Positions 7,085 through 14,529 of a stretch of 29,392 nt of DNA are shown one piece after another. This DNA is from a virus. The first letter of the stretch is position 1, and the number at the start of each line of letters is the position of its first letter. The DNA is taken from IMG/VR virus record IMGVR_UViG_3300046002_004295, positions 1-29,392 of that record. One strand, 5' to 3'. Below the pieces are notes generated by a model. That model was not told the origin of the DNA. It saw nothing but the letters and a program-made list of their open reading frames with translations, and did not search any database. The position numbers and the translations under genes are program-made.

Positions 7085-7683
7085 GTAGGGCCGTTGCCGT
7101 TCCTAAACCCAATCTCACCACCTTCTGCTGTGATGCGCTTGTAAACGTCTTCCAACAAAATGGGGGCAAAGTCAGTCTGCTCCACGCATACACAATGATA
7201 ACGCACATCGTCCTTGTCACTGTACAATACAGTTCCGGTCTTGGCATCAACGCCACGTGCCTTCTTTACACGACTAGCATGCAAGTGTCCGTGAATGTTG
7301 GTACCAAATCGACCCAAGCTGGCTTCATGCACAGGGATATGACTCAAGATCATCCCGTTCAACACATGGTATGCTCGTAACTCACGAAAGTACTCACGAT
7401 ACTCTGCATCAGGAAAAATGTCGTGGTTGCCACGGATCAACACTTTGTCTCCGTTCAACCTGGCCAATGTTTTCAAGGCCCGGCGGTTGATCACAACATC
7501 ACCCAAATGGTACACCTTGTCCGAAGGACGCACACGGTCGTTCCAACGTTGGATCATTTCTTCATCCATCTCATCAGGATCCGTCCACGGACGCAATTTC
7601 ACTTCAGGATCGTCAGGGTGTGTGAAGCGACAGACACCGGCGTGTCCAAAGTGTGTGTCGCTTACTAAAAATACTGCTGGCAT
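7078..7683 (-). CDS. Calcineurin-like metallophosphoesterase, 201 aa
   Basis: All parts of the two-metal phosphoesterase signature are present in order: SDTHFGH (about residues 8-14), HLGDVV, RGNHD, SHIPVH and NIHGHLH. Such enzymes hydrolyse phosphomonoesters or diesters; phage members include nucleotidases and 2',3'-cyclic phosphodiesterases. The substrate cannot be assigned here. It has its own promoter (7709-7737) and GGAG before the ATG. The stop codon is embedded in the hairpin 7053-7084. Confidence 0.93.
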   Translation of the reverse strand: MPAVFLVSDTHFGHAGVCRFTHPDDPEVKLRPWTDPDEMDEEMIQRWNDRVRPSDKVYHLGDVVINRRALKTLARLNGDKVLIRGNHDIFPDAEYREYFRELRAYHVLNGMILSHIPVHEASLGRFGTNIHGHLHASRVKKARGVDAKTGTVLYSDKDDVRYHCVCVEQTDFAPILLEDVYKRITAEGGEIGFRNGNGPTM

Positions 7684-7708
7684 CTTGTGCTCCTTTCTTT
7701 AAACAACA

Positions 7709-7737
7709 AGTATAGCACAAGATGATTTTTTGGTCAA
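7709..7737 (-). promoter_or_regulatory. Sigma70-type promoter before the metallophosphoesterase gene
   Basis: Minus strand TTGACC (7732-7737), 17 bp, TATACT (7709-7714) with an extended TGC before it. It sits immediately after the stop of ahcY. Confidence 0.88.
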
Positions 7738-7739
7738 TC

Positions 7740-9026
7740 TCAGTATCTATACGTTTCTGGCTTGTATGGACCTGCAACAGTGACGCCAATGTATGCGGCC
7801 TGCTTTTCAGTCATGGTAGTGAGTTCTGCACCAATCTGCTCTAAGTGCAGTCGTGCAACTTTTTCATCTAGATGCTTGGGCAACAAATACAGTCGACCTG
7901 TTTCGTACTTACTGGTGTTGTTATACAGGTCAATCTGTGCCATCACTTGGTTGGTAAAACTGTTTGACATCACAAAGCTGGGATGACCAGTGCCGCAACC
8001 CAAATTAACCAGTCTACCTTCAGCCAACAAGATAATGCGCTTGCCACTGGGGAAGATAACATGATCTACCTGCGGCTTGATGTTCTCCCACTCACAATCC
8101 TTGATGCTGGCAACATCGATCTCTGTGTCAAAGTGACCAATGTTACACACAATAGCATTGTTCTTCATTTGATCCATGTGCTGGCGTGTGATAACATCTA
8201 CGTTGCCTGTGGCAGTTACAAAGATGTCTGCTTTGTCTGCCGCGTATTCCATTGTGACCACACGGAAGCCTTCCATAGCGGCTTGTAAGGCACAGATAGG
8301 ATCTGCTTCAGTGACCCAGACCTGGGCCGAAAGTGCTCGCAAGGCTTGTGCAGAGCCCTTGCCCACGTCACCATAGCCGGCTACTACAGCAACCTTGCCT
8401 GCAATCATAACGTCAGTGGCACGTTTGATAGCATCCACTAGACTTTCTCTGCAACCGTACAGGTTGTCAAACTTGGTTTTGGTCACTGAGTCATTTACGT
8501 TGATAGCAGGCATCCGCAGTGTGCCTGCGGCAATGCGTTCCAACAACTTGTGAATACCTGTTGTGGTTTCTTCTGTAACACCTTTAATGCCAGGGATGAG
8601 ATCAGGGTGCTGATCATGGATATAACCAGTTAAGTCATGTCCGTCATCAAGAATCATGTTTGGTGTCCAACCATCTGGTCCACGCACAGTTTGTTCAATG
8701 CACCACCAGTATTCTGCTTCTGTTTCGCCCTTCCAAGCAAACACAGGAATTCCTTCAACTGCCAATGCCGCGGCTGCTTGATCCTGAGTGCTAAAGATGT
8801 TGCAACTACTCCACCGCACACTGGCGCCAAGTTCAATTAGTGTTTCGACCAGCACAGCCGTTTGAATGGTCATGTGCAAACTGCCCACAATACGTGCACC
8901 AGCGAGTGGTTTGGATCCTGCGTATTCGCGACGAATGGCCATAAGGCCTGGCATCTCGTGTTCAGCAATGGCAATTTCTTTACGACCCCACTCAGCCAGG
9001 CTGATATCTTTAACTTTGTAATCCAT
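7740..9026 (-). CDS. ahcY: S-adenosylhomocysteine hydrolase (adenosylhomocysteinase)
   Basis: Splits S-adenosylhomocysteine, the by-product of methyltransferases, into adenosine and homocysteine, so methylation is not product-inhibited. The 428-residue product has the NAD-binding GYGDVGKG motif in the middle, the NVDVI and HFDTEID segments and the conserved C-terminal YKPETYRY that closes over the neighbouring subunit. The chosen start MDYKVKD is preceded by AAAGGAAAAT and lies 8 bases after the previous stop; an ATG 15 bases upstream is less likely. A full-length AhcY is uncommon on phages and suggests heavy methylation demand or host-cycle rerouting, which is inference. The FkbM methyltransferase at 18568-19302 is one candidate consumer. 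Confidence 0.96.
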   Translation of the reverse strand: MDYKVKDISLAEWGRKEIAIAEHEMPGLMAIRREYAGSKPLAGARIVGSLHMTIQTAVLVETLIELGASVRWSSCNIFSTQDQAAAALAVEGIPVFAWKGETEAEYWWCIEQTVRGPDGWTPNMILDDGHDLTGYIHDQHPDLIPGIKGVTEETTTGIHKLLERIAAGTLRMPAINVNDSVTKTKFDNLYGCRESLVDAIKRATDVMIAGKVAVVAGYGDVGKGSAQALRALSAQVWVTEADPICALQAAMEGFRVVTMEYAADKADIFVTATGNVDVITRQHMDQMKNNAIVCNIGHFDTEIDVASIKDCEWENIKPQVDHVIFPSGKRIILLAEGRLVNLGCGTGHPSFVMSNSFTNQVMAQIDLYNNTSKYETGRLYLLPKHLDEKVARLHLEQIGAELTTMTEKQAAYIGVTVAGPYKPETYRY

Positions 9027-9034
9027 ATTTTCCT

Positions 9035-9241
9035 TTAACATTCTATGTCTATGTGTCGACCTTTGTCTAAATCTAACCGAAGATTTCTACTAGTTCGATC
9101 TGCAATAATTTGTTCAAATCTACGTTGTTCAATAACACGGCTATAATCTTCAGACCGCTGTTTTTCTAACCGAGACTGATCCAACCGATACTGTTCTTGA
9201 TTGTATTTTATAGCACTTTGTTCGGCTCTTGATATTTGCAT
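9035..9241 (-). CDS. Small charged helical protein, about 68 aa
   Basis: Very rich in Arg, Glu, Gln and Asp, and predicted to form one long helix or coiled coil ([20 protein letters not shown]). No domain recognised. The start at 9241 (MQISRAEQ) is preferred because it overlaps the upstream gene least; an ATG at 9256 is possible. It is followed closely by ahcY. Confidence 0.72.
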   Translation of the reverse strand: MQISRAEQSAIKYNQEQYRLDQSRLEKQRSEDYSRVIEQRRFEQIIADRTSRNLRLDLDKGRHIDIEC

Positions 9242-9246
9242 TTTGA

Positions 9247-9594
9247 TTAATCCCAATACATTTTATTATTTTTTTGAAAATAATAATCTTTTACTAAATC
9301 CATCATGTCGCTGTGATCAACTCTATACTGCTGGTGGTTCACAGATATTCTTACATAACTTGCTGGAGCACTCTCGGGCCTGGGCGTTGTGATTTTGTAA
9401 TGAACAAACCAATGTTGATTTGGCGTTGTAAATGAGCAACCATTGTTGTCAAGCCAATTATCTAGTAGATATTCAAACTGTTCTGCAGACATTGCATACG
9501 TGTGTGCATGACTATCAGTAATACGTATGGTGATGTCAATTGATTGTTTATCTTTAAACAGATAAATTTTTAATGGTTTTTTAAATGGTAGCAT
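9247..9594 (-). CDS. Hypothetical protein, 115 aa
   Basis: No family recognised. It starts MLPFKKPLKIYLFKDKQ and is rich in aromatic residues and histidine, with mostly beta-type patterning in the first half and an amphipathic helix near the end (SDMMDLVKDYYFQKN). It is the first gene after the five-tRNA cluster, 13 bases past tRNA-Gly, so it is probably read from the consensus promoter at 10222-10250 after tRNA processing. Confidence 0.78.
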   Translation of the reverse strand: MLPFKKPLKIYLFKDKQSIDITIRITDSHAHTYAMSAEQFEYLLDNWLDNNGCSFTTPNQHWFVHYKITTPRPESAPASYVRISVNHQQYRVDHSDMMDLVKDYYFQKNNKMYWD

Positions 9595-9607
9595 GTTATT
9601 TATAAAA

Positions 9608-9681
9608 TGGAGCGGGGTAAGAGAATCGAACTCTCAGCATTAGCTTGGAAGGCTAAGGTATTACCACTATACGAACCCCGC
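9608..9681 (-). tRNA. tRNA-Gly (anticodon TCC)
   Basis: Complete cloverleaf with a 7-bp acceptor stem (GCGGGGT), anticodon loop CTTCCAA, T-loop TTCGATT and encoded CCA. Last of five tRNAs read from the promoter at 10222-10250. Confidence 0.97.
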
Positions 9682-9688
9682 ATATACT

Positions 9689-9764
9689 TGGTAGGACGTG
9701 ACGGGATCGAACCGCCGACAGCTTCGGTGTAAGCGAAGAACTCTACCAACTGAGTTAACGTCCT
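9689..9764 (-). tRNA. tRNA-Val (anticodon TAC)
   Basis: Acceptor stem AGGACGT, anticodon stem CTTCG/CGAAG with loop CTTACAC, normal T-loop TTCGATC and encoded CCA. Spaced 7 bases from tRNA-Gly. Confidence 0.97.
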
Positions 9765-9777
9765 AAAAATTCTTTAC

Positions 9778-9851
9778 TGGTCTCGGTAGCAGGAATCGAA
9801 CCTACGCTCGAACGTCCCAAACGTTCAGTGATACCATTTCACCATACCGAG
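9778..9851 (-). tRNA. tRNA-Pro (anticodon TGG)
   Basis: Acceptor CTCGGTA/TACCGAG, anticodon stem GAACG/CGTTC with loop TTTGGGA, T-loop TTCGATT, discriminator A and encoded CCA. The small gene at 9858-10010 lies just upstream. Confidence 0.97.
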
Positions 9852-9857
9852 AAAAAC

Positions 9858-10010
9858 TTAACTGGGAATCATATGAGGCAAATAAGGAACTGCTCTGGGA
9901 CCGTGTAGTTGTTGCAACAACTTGCGAGCCTCTTCTGCAGAGTCAGCACCCACACGAGCCTTAAACTCCTTGCCGTCGGGTCCTCTAACTGTTGCTTCGT
10001 ATAATTTCAT
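9858..10010 (-). CDS. Small protein, 50 aa, inserted between tRNA genes
   Basis: An ATG-to-TAA frame that fills the gap between tRNA-Thr and tRNA-Pro. The product starts MKLYEATVRGPDGKEFKARV, a two-strand beta pattern, then a helix ADSAEEARKLLQQLHG, and ends PYLPHMIPS. The beta-beta-alpha layout and helix resemble the short phage or bacterial proteins often annotated as hypothetical; I cannot name a family. The clean pattern makes it likely real despite its size. No strong ribosome binding site is seen. Confidence 0.75.
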   Translation of the reverse strand: MKLYEATVRGPDGKEFKARVGADSAEEARKLLQQLHGPRAVPYLPHMIPS

Positions 10011-10025
10011 TTTGTAACTTTAAAA

Positions 10026-10100
10026 TGGTGCCCAATGTCTGATTCGAACAGACGACCTACCGCTTACAAGGCGGTTGCTCTACCCCTGAGCCAATCGGGC
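10026..10100 (-). tRNA. tRNA-Thr (anticodon TGT)
   Basis: Acceptor GCCCGAT/ATTGGGC with one G-U pair, anticodon stem ACCGC/GCGGT with loop CTTGTAA, T-loop TTCGAAT and encoded CCA. Confidence 0.97.
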
Positions 10101-10118
10101 GTGTTTCTATTTATATCG

Positions 10119-10204
10119 TGGTGCGAGTGGCCGGAATCGAACCGGCACGCCATTACAGCGGCAGATTTTAAGTCTGCTGTGGCTACCGATTACACCACAC
10201 TCGC
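10119..10204 (-). tRNA. tRNA-Leu (anticodon TAA)
   Basis: Class II tRNA with a long variable arm, acceptor GCGAGTG, anticodon stem GCAGA/TCTGC with loop CTTAAAA, T-loop TTCGATT and encoded CCA. First tRNA after the perfect consensus promoter. Confidence 0.97.
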
Positions 10205-10221
10205 ATTTCTAACTTGTATAT

Positions 10222-10250
10222 ATTATACAATAAATCAAGTTAATTGTCAA
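10222..10250 (-). promoter_or_regulatory. Consensus sigma70 promoter for the five-tRNA cluster
   Basis: Minus strand TTGACA (10245-10250), 17 bp, TATAAT (10222-10227). Both hexamers are perfect matches to the consensus. The predicted start is near 10215, about 10 bases before tRNA-Leu. Confidence 0.93.
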
Positions 10251-10262
10251 CCTCTATAGAGA

Positions 10263-10769
10263 TTAACTGTTCAAGACTTTTGCCACCGAGTTCATCACTG
10301 AGGCAATACGGCCAATGTCACGAAGTTGTTCTACAGAGTAGCCTTCGGTCTTTAATGTTTCGTAATGTGCTTTCACACAGAAGTGACACCGGCCCACAAT
10401 ACTTGCTGCCAAACTAAATGCTTCAAAGTTTGACTTAGTAGTTCCGCCATGTGACGCAATGGCGTTCATGCGTAGCTGTGCTGGCAATCCTTTCAATGCA
10501 GGATCATCAGCCATTTCAACATAGGGATACCATACGTTGTTCTGTGCCATAATGCTTGCGGCTGTCATTGCCGACTCTGCGTGTACTGGAGCATCTGCTA
10601 AAATTACTGATAGGATTTTACCGTTGCCGGTTGCAGCCAATGCAGCCACAGCACAACCCATGGCCACATCTGCATCTAGTGTGCTACGTAACAGTACAGC
10701 ATCAAGATTTAACTTGGTATCTTTGGCATAGCCTGGCAATGCACCTTTTACTGCGTCAATAAAAGCCAT
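10263..10769 (-). CDS. ahpD: AhpD-like alkylhydroperoxidase, 168 aa
   Basis: Reduces AhpC after peroxide turnover and has weak peroxidase activity itself. The AhpD active-site pattern E-X11-C-X2-C-X3-H is exact at E116, C128, C131 and H135 (CHFCVKAH). The protein is all-helical and the length is close to the 170-180 usual for the family. It overlaps the membrane protein gene by one base (TAATG) and is the last gene of an operon that begins with ahpC at 12631. The AhpC here has the three-cysteine layout of AhpC proteins that use AhpD, so the pair should work together. Confidence 0.94.
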   Translation of the reverse strand: MAFIDAVKGALPGYAKDTKLNLDAVLLRSTLDADVAMGCAVAALAATGNGKILSVILADAPVHAESAMTAASIMAQNNVWYPYVEMADDPALKGLPAQLRMNAIASHGGTTKSNFEAFSLAASIVGRCHFCVKAHYETLKTEGYSVEQLRDIGRIASVMNSVAKVLNS

Positions 10770-11458
10770 TATTTTCTATCACCAAACAACTGCAACAAGT
10801 TCAAGAACAAGTTGATAAAGTCCATGTACAAGGTCAGTGCTCCACGCACTTCTGCTGAATCGCTGGTTTCCATACTGAGTTCTTCACGAATCTTCTGTGT
10901 GTCGTAAGCAGTTAAGCCAAGGAAGATGATAATTGCCAATGCTGAAATTACCATCTGCATCACTGTTGATCCGATAAAGATATTCACAATGCTGGCAATG
11001 ACAATAGCAATCAATCCTACAAACATAAACTTGCCCATGCTGTCTAGACTCTGTTTGGTAAAATAGCCATAGCCACTCATCACTCCAAACAAGATGCCTG
11101 CACCCATGAATGCTGACACAATTGATCCCATGGTGAACACAGCAAAGATCATAGCAAAACTTAATCCCATCAAGGCTGCAAAGCCGTGCAAGCATAACTG
11201 TGCTACACCTTTACTAGGATTATTACCTAGCACATAGCTGACACCAAAGATGGCTGCCAGTGGTGAAAAGATCACAATCCATTTCATTACACCTGTAAAA
11301 AAGAATGCCAGCAACTCTGGACTAGAGCCCACAAAGTAACTCACAAACATTGACACAATCACAGCCAGACTCATGTGTCCATACACACGGCCCATTGCAG
11401 AGTTGATTTCACTGGCAGAACGATATGCGATCCCACCTGTATAACTTGTTCCAAACAT
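10769..11458 (-). CDS. Bax inhibitor-1 / YccA-like integral membrane protein, 229 aa
   Basis: About seven hydrophobic segments and a short loop near the C-terminus with TAYDTQKIREEL match the Bax inhibitor-1 family. The N-terminus (GTSYTGGIAYRSASEINSAMGRVYGHM) is also typical of bacterial members. Bacterial YccA blocks FtsH protease; other members are pH-sensitive calcium leak channels. In a phage it could protect proteins from FtsH or alter membrane stress responses, which is inference. It is the third of four genes in the ahpC operon and overlaps ahpD by one base. An AAGGAGAA ribosome binding site precedes the ATG. Confidence 0.92.
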   Translation of the reverse strand: MFGTSYTGGIAYRSASEINSAMGRVYGHMSLAVIVSMFVSYFVGSSPELLAFFFTGVMKWIVIFSPLAAIFGVSYVLGNNPSKGVAQLCLHGFAALMGLSFAMIFAVFTMGSIVSAFMGAGILFGVMSGYGYFTKQSLDSMGKFMFVGLIAIVIASIVNIFIGSTVMQMVISALAIIIFLGLTAYDTQKIREELSMETSDSAEVRGALTLYMDFINLFLNLLQLFGDRK

Positions 11459-11468
11459 AATTTTCTCC

Positions 11469-12092
11469 TTAAAATTTACCTGATGCTAGTACGATTTGAC
11501 AAATATGTTCTAATCGTTCAATGTGTTCAAATGCCCGCCACGGGCTGGTATCTATAGCAACTACACCGTGACCTTTGATGCCCACAATGTCAAAACCAAC
11601 AGTGCCATCTTTTCTTAGCCAGAGATTTTCATGGCAACGATCCGCAAGCTCTTGACTAATTGGAGGCACGTCGCCTACGTTCTTGGCCACTTTTGTATAG
11701 CGACTAAGTTCAGGAAAGCTGTCAGCAAGACTGCTTAGTTCAATACCACGATGCATGGCAGCTACACAGTAGGTAGGGTGTAGATGAACCACTACCCTGA
11801 CATCAGTACTGTGCTGACCCATTGCTCGTTGTAGGCCAAAATGTAGGGGAATTTCTCCACTGGGCTTGAGATTGGCGCTGATGTCAGAGTAAGGCTCTTC
11901 TCTCCATGCTAAACTGCTGACAATCTTGATCTTTTTAAATTGGTCAGGTTGCATGGTCTGCTTACGGACGCCACTGGGTGTGATATAAAAATGATCACGG
12001 TCGTGATGACGAATTGACACATTGCCATCACGACTGGTAATCCAGTTGCGTCTATATGCTTCAACCAAGGTATCGCATATAGTTTCTAACAT
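11469..12092 (-). CDS. Class II aldolase/adducin-family protein, 207 aa
   Basis: Zinc-dependent enzyme of the FucA/AraD/MtnB superfamily. Visible landmarks are GNVSIRHH (23-30), FYITPSGVRK (35-44), KPSGE with the likely catalytic glutamate at 80, the zinc ligands HLH (103-105) and GHG with the third histidine at 175. It could be a sugar-phosphate aldolase, an epimerase or the methylthioribulose-1-phosphate dehydratase of methionine salvage; the sequence alone does not decide. Presence of ahcY in the same genome makes a link to methionine metabolism worth noting. The ATG overlaps the ahpC stop by one base. Confidence 0.9.
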   Translation of the reverse strand: MLETICDTLVEAYRRNWITSRDGNVSIRHHDRDHFYITPSGVRKQTMQPDQFKKIKIVSSLAWREEPYSDISANLKPSGEIPLHFGLQRAMGQHSTDVRVVVHLHPTYCVAAMHRGIELSSLADSFPELSRYTKVAKNVGDVPPISQELADRCHENLWLRKDGTVGFDIVGIKGHGVVAIDTSPWRAFEHIERLEHICQIVLASGKF

Positions 12093-12631
12093 TACAGAGT
12101 CTCGCCACCTACTGTGCGGTTACATGCACACAGTTCACCTGTTTGCAATGCATCCAATACACGAAGTGTTTCTTCTGGGCTACGACCCACGTTCAAGTTG
12201 TTCACAGTAACGTGTTGAATTTCATTGCTTGGATCCACAATGAATGTTGCACGTAATGCCGCACCTGCTGGAGTATAGAACACACCTAGTTGTTCAATCA
12301 AGCTCAACTCACCACGCTGTGTGTCAGCAAACTGATGATGGGTGATCTTCTTTAGATCTGCGTGTGCTGTTTGCCAAGCAACTTTACAAAACTCATTGTC
12401 TGTGCTACCTGTAAGCAATACAGCATCACGATCAGCAAAGTCTGATGCCAACTTGTCATAGGCCACAATCTCTGTTGGGCATACAAACGTAAAATCTTTT
12501 GGATAGTAAACAATTACTTTCCATTTGCCTTCAAACGATTCGTCTGTAATTGTATAGAAAGCATCTTCTGGTTGTCCGGGACGGACACCTGTGACTGCGA
12601 ATGGGGCTAATTTGTCGCCAACTGTTTTCAT
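12092..12631 (-). CDS. ahpC: AhpC-like peroxiredoxin, 179 aa
   Basis: Thioredoxin-fold peroxidase that reduces hydrogen peroxide, organic peroxides and peroxynitrite. The peroxidatic cysteine is C51 in YPKDFTFVCPTEI. The C-terminus carries two more cysteines in GELCACN (C168, C170), the layout of the mycobacterial AhpC that is recharged by AhpD, and ahpD is in this operon. The start MKTVGDKLAP is chosen because GGAGATAAC precedes it; an in-frame upstream ATG at 12715 lies in the promoter. First gene of the ahpC-aldolase-BI1-ahpD operon, driven by the promoter at 12687-12715. Confidence 0.96.
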   Translation of the reverse strand: MKTVGDKLAPFAVTGVRPGQPEDAFYTITDESFEGKWKVIVYYPKDFTFVCPTEIVAYDKLASDFADRDAVLLTGSTDNEFCKVAWQTAHADLKKITHHQFADTQRGELSLIEQLGVFYTPAGAALRATFIVDPSNEIQHVTVNNLNVGRSPEETLRVLDALQTGELCACNRTVGGETL

Positions 12632-12686
12632 GTTATCTCCTTTGTGTTGAATGAAAATGTTTGCAGAAGTTGTTCTGCATGTGTGT

Positions 12687-12715
12687 ATTGTACAGTTATT
12701 TACATGAGAAATCAA
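12687..12715 (-). promoter_or_regulatory. Sigma70-type promoter before ahpC
   Basis: Minus strand TTGATT (12710-12715), 17 bp, TACAAT (12687-12692). The transcript should start near 12680, giving a leader of about 49 bases. The -35 is weaker than in the other promoters. Confidence 0.78.
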
Positions 12716-12779
12716 CCATCTCTCATGGTTTCTACTGAATATATTTCTATGGCTGCCATAGAAAAAATCAATAAAGAAA

Positions 12780-12804
12780 ACCCGCCAAAAGGGGTTGGGT
12801 GGGT
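12780..12804 (-). terminator. Rho-independent terminator after the glycosyltransferase-like gene
   Basis: A 7-bp G/C-rich stem (780-786 with 798-804, one G-U pair) on the minus strand is followed by TTTTCTTTATT. It lies 33 bases after the stop of the gene at 12837-14156 and insulates ahpC. The plus strand also has TATTTT after the stem, so it may work both ways. Confidence 0.8.
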
Positions 12805-12836
12805 ATTTTAAACTAGCTCAGAAGCGTGGGTCTTGC

Positions 12837-14156
12837 TCATTGAGATCTTAACCACTGAATTAGTCGTCGATGCAAATTATAAAGTTTTTTACTAGATCCC
12901 GGATCTTGTTTTAATATTTTTTTTCGTATCGCTCTTCGAAATGTGCCACGTGGTTTTTTGGCGAGTCGAAATGCATCTATAAAATTCGTTTTTAATTCTT
13001 CAATTACCTGTTGCTGAAAAATGTCGCTAAAAAAATGTTTTTTGTTAAAATCCGCTATGCGTCTAATTTCTAGTAAAAATTGATCAAACTCTGGTGCGCC
13101 AAGAGAATTAATTTTATTCATGCTATTGATAATTTTTTCCAGTCTTAGCAAACTATCTGTCTCTTGATCATAACTTTCGTCGATCCAAGGATCAAATGTT
13201 TTAAATCCGTAACTTCTTAGATATTCTAAACTATGCGGGCCTGCTGCCAACACAAATGGATGTCCGCAGGCAATTGGTCTCAGTGTTTTTTCTGTTAGGT
13301 GAATTCTTGAGTCGTCGAATATAGTTTCTGAAACTACACTTATTGCAGTTGAATTAAAATCATCATGATTGTACAGTGCGCTCTCGTTGCTACCACATTG
13401 GTTGTCCTTGAGCAGATCTAATACAGTGATATCTTTGAGTTCAAAATTTATATTTTTAAATTTGTGGTCTCGGTAATGATATCCTTGATCACCTTCGGAC
13501 ATTCTCGATATACTGATTTTACTTTGTTCATGCAACCCATGTTTGACCAGCAACTCCAAAAACTTTAATCTGTATTCTCTAGTGTTGCCCCAGGCACGAT
13601 TGTATATTAGGAATTTTTTACAAACTTGAGATTGCGATGTTAGCCGAGCATCTATCTCGGCAAATCTATACCAGTCACGAGCAATAATTGCATGGCACCA
13701 ATAATAAACTGGTAAAAAATTATTTTGAGAATACTGTTCTAAGTCAACAGAATTTTTTTCAGAATGCAGTAAAATTGCCTGTTCATAAAGAGATCCACAC
13801 AATAATGGTATTGACAATAAATTTTTATCAGCTGCCGCTTGACTGCTTATTTTGGCCACAGTGGGTTCGTTTAACGCAATGTGTAATGACACAGGATCAA
13901 TATTTGTATAAAAATCATAATGCAATGGCTCTTGGTCGTGCGCAACAACTGGAATGTTAATAAAATATGTTAGGCCGTCAACGCCATTGGCGTCAAGAGC
14001 AGTCAATGTATCAAGATCAGTCAATGTATCAAGATCAGTCAATGGTCTAAGGTCAGAAATATCTTTACTACCGTGAGGATAAAATCTGTAAAATGCTGTT
14101 GGAACAGGTATAATTGATTGCACCCAGTGGTACAAATTGTCTAAGGGAATGTTCAT
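12837..14156 (-). CDS. GT10-like (fucosyltransferase-type) glycosyltransferase family protein, 439 aa
   Basis: The C-terminal half has the segment SETIFDDSRIHLTEKTLRPI followed by SLEYLRSYGFKTFDPWID, matching the donor-binding region of GT10 alpha-1,3-fucosyltransferases (TEK, then a G-P-hydrophobic stretch). Two other proteins here, at 23389-24483 and 25109-26041, share the same pattern and are probable paralogues. The N-terminal half carries an 18-bp tandem repeat encoding TLTDLD units (14001-14044). It ends with a basic tail. It could glycosylate phage DNA bases, proteins or host surface sugars; the acceptor is unknown. The terminator at 12780-12804 follows. No promoter is obvious; the tmRNA terminator lies just upstream. 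Confidence 0.72.
   Translation of the reverse strand: MNIPLDNLYHWVQSIIPVPTAFYRFYPHGSKDISDLRPLTDLDTLTDLDTLTALDANGVDGLTYFINIPVVAHDQEPLHYDFYTNIDPVSLHIALNEPTVAKISSQAAADKNLLSIPLLCGSLYEQAILLHSEKNSVDLEQYSQNNFLPVYYWCHAIIARDWYRFAEIDARLTSQSQVCKKFLIYNRAWGNTREYRLKFLELLVKHGLHEQSKISISRMSEGDQGYHYRDHKFKNINFELKDITVLDLLKDNQCGSNESALYNHDDFNSTAISVVSETIFDDSRIHLTEKTLRPIACGHPFVLAAGPHSLEYLRSYGFKTFDPWIDESYDQETDSLLRLEKIINSMNKINSLGAPEFDQFLLEIRRIADFNKKHFFSDIFQQQVIEELKTNFIDAFRLAKKPRGTFRRAIRKKILKQDPGSSKKLYNLHRRLIQWLRSQ
14001..14044. repeat. Tandem repeat, 18-bp unit, 2.4 copies, in-frame in 12837-14156
   Basis: Two perfect copies of AGTCAATGTATCAAGATC (14001-14018 and 14019-14036) and the first 8 bases of a third. The unit is a multiple of three, so copy changes would keep the frame and only alter the count of TLTDLD repeats. 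Confidence 0.9.
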
Positions 14157-14176
14157 GCCATTGGATTTTGTCTTTG

Positions 14177-14216
14177 AATAAAAGGTAATTTAATTCTGTT
14201 ACGAGGATAAATTACC
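14177..14216 (-). terminator. Rho-independent terminator of the tmRNA gene
   Basis: Perfect 9-bp stem GGTAATTTA / TAAATTACC (14208-14216 with 14184-14192), then TTTTATT. It closes the tmRNA coding piece 18 bases after the tag-stop hairpin. Confidence 0.82.
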
Positions 14217-14234
14217 AAAAACCCTAGGCAGTGT

Positions 14235-14318
14235 TTAGACTGCCAATGCTTCCTTGGCTGTACGAGCAGAGAACTTGACGTTCTTACCAGAAACAGTTAC
14301 GGTTTTGTTTACGTTTGC
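14235..14318 (-). other. Predicted tmRNA tag reading frame, 27 codons plus TAA
   Basis: The likely resume codon is GCA at 14318-14316, in a context (AAAAACGTAAAT GCA AAC) like that before the E. coli tag ANDENYALAA. The predicted peptide starts ANVNKTVTVSG and ends ARTAKEALAV before TAA. The stop lies in a hairpin (GGCAGT / ACTGCC), as in other tmRNAs. The resume position is inferred by alignment with known tmRNAs by eye; a few codons either way are possible. Confidence 0.65.
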
Positions 14319-14529
14319 ATTTACGTTTTTTGCTTCTTCGGCCGAGTTTCCCCAACCCTACGGGTTTCACATTCCCGAGCTGTCCACTTCAATACTTCTG
14401 ACCCAATCGATAGCCTGGTCACCCCCACCTAAATATACCTTATACACTTAGGTGGAGGTGGCGGGAGTCGAACCCGCGTCTTGAATCCATTTTTATCGGC
14501 TTCATACAGCAATAACACTTATTTATAAT

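Larger units (their letters stand above)
14177..14517 (-). ncRNA. ssrA: Circularly permuted (two-piece) tmRNA
   Basis: tmRNA rescues stalled ribosomes and tags the unfinished protein for degradation. On the minus strand the acceptor piece comes first: a T-arm with loop TTCGACT, acceptor strand CACCTCC (14460-14454) and ACC. A 24-base spacer that can fold into a hairpin follows. Then the coding piece starts at 14426 with GGGGGTG, which pairs with CACCTCC over 7 bp (one G-U), and continues with ATCGATTGGG, like the conserved TCGA region after the tmRNA acceptor stem. A tag frame follows at 14318. The order acceptor piece then coding piece is the permuted form known from alphaproteobacteria, some betaproteobacteria and cyanobacteria. 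The 5' limit (about 14517) is approximate. It directly follows the initiator-like tRNA. Confidence 0.88.

Noticed and set aside
12704-12811. Plus-strand 35-codon frame starting MRNQPSLM
   Set aside because: It lies in the ahpC promoter and ends in the terminator stem, with no ribosome binding site.
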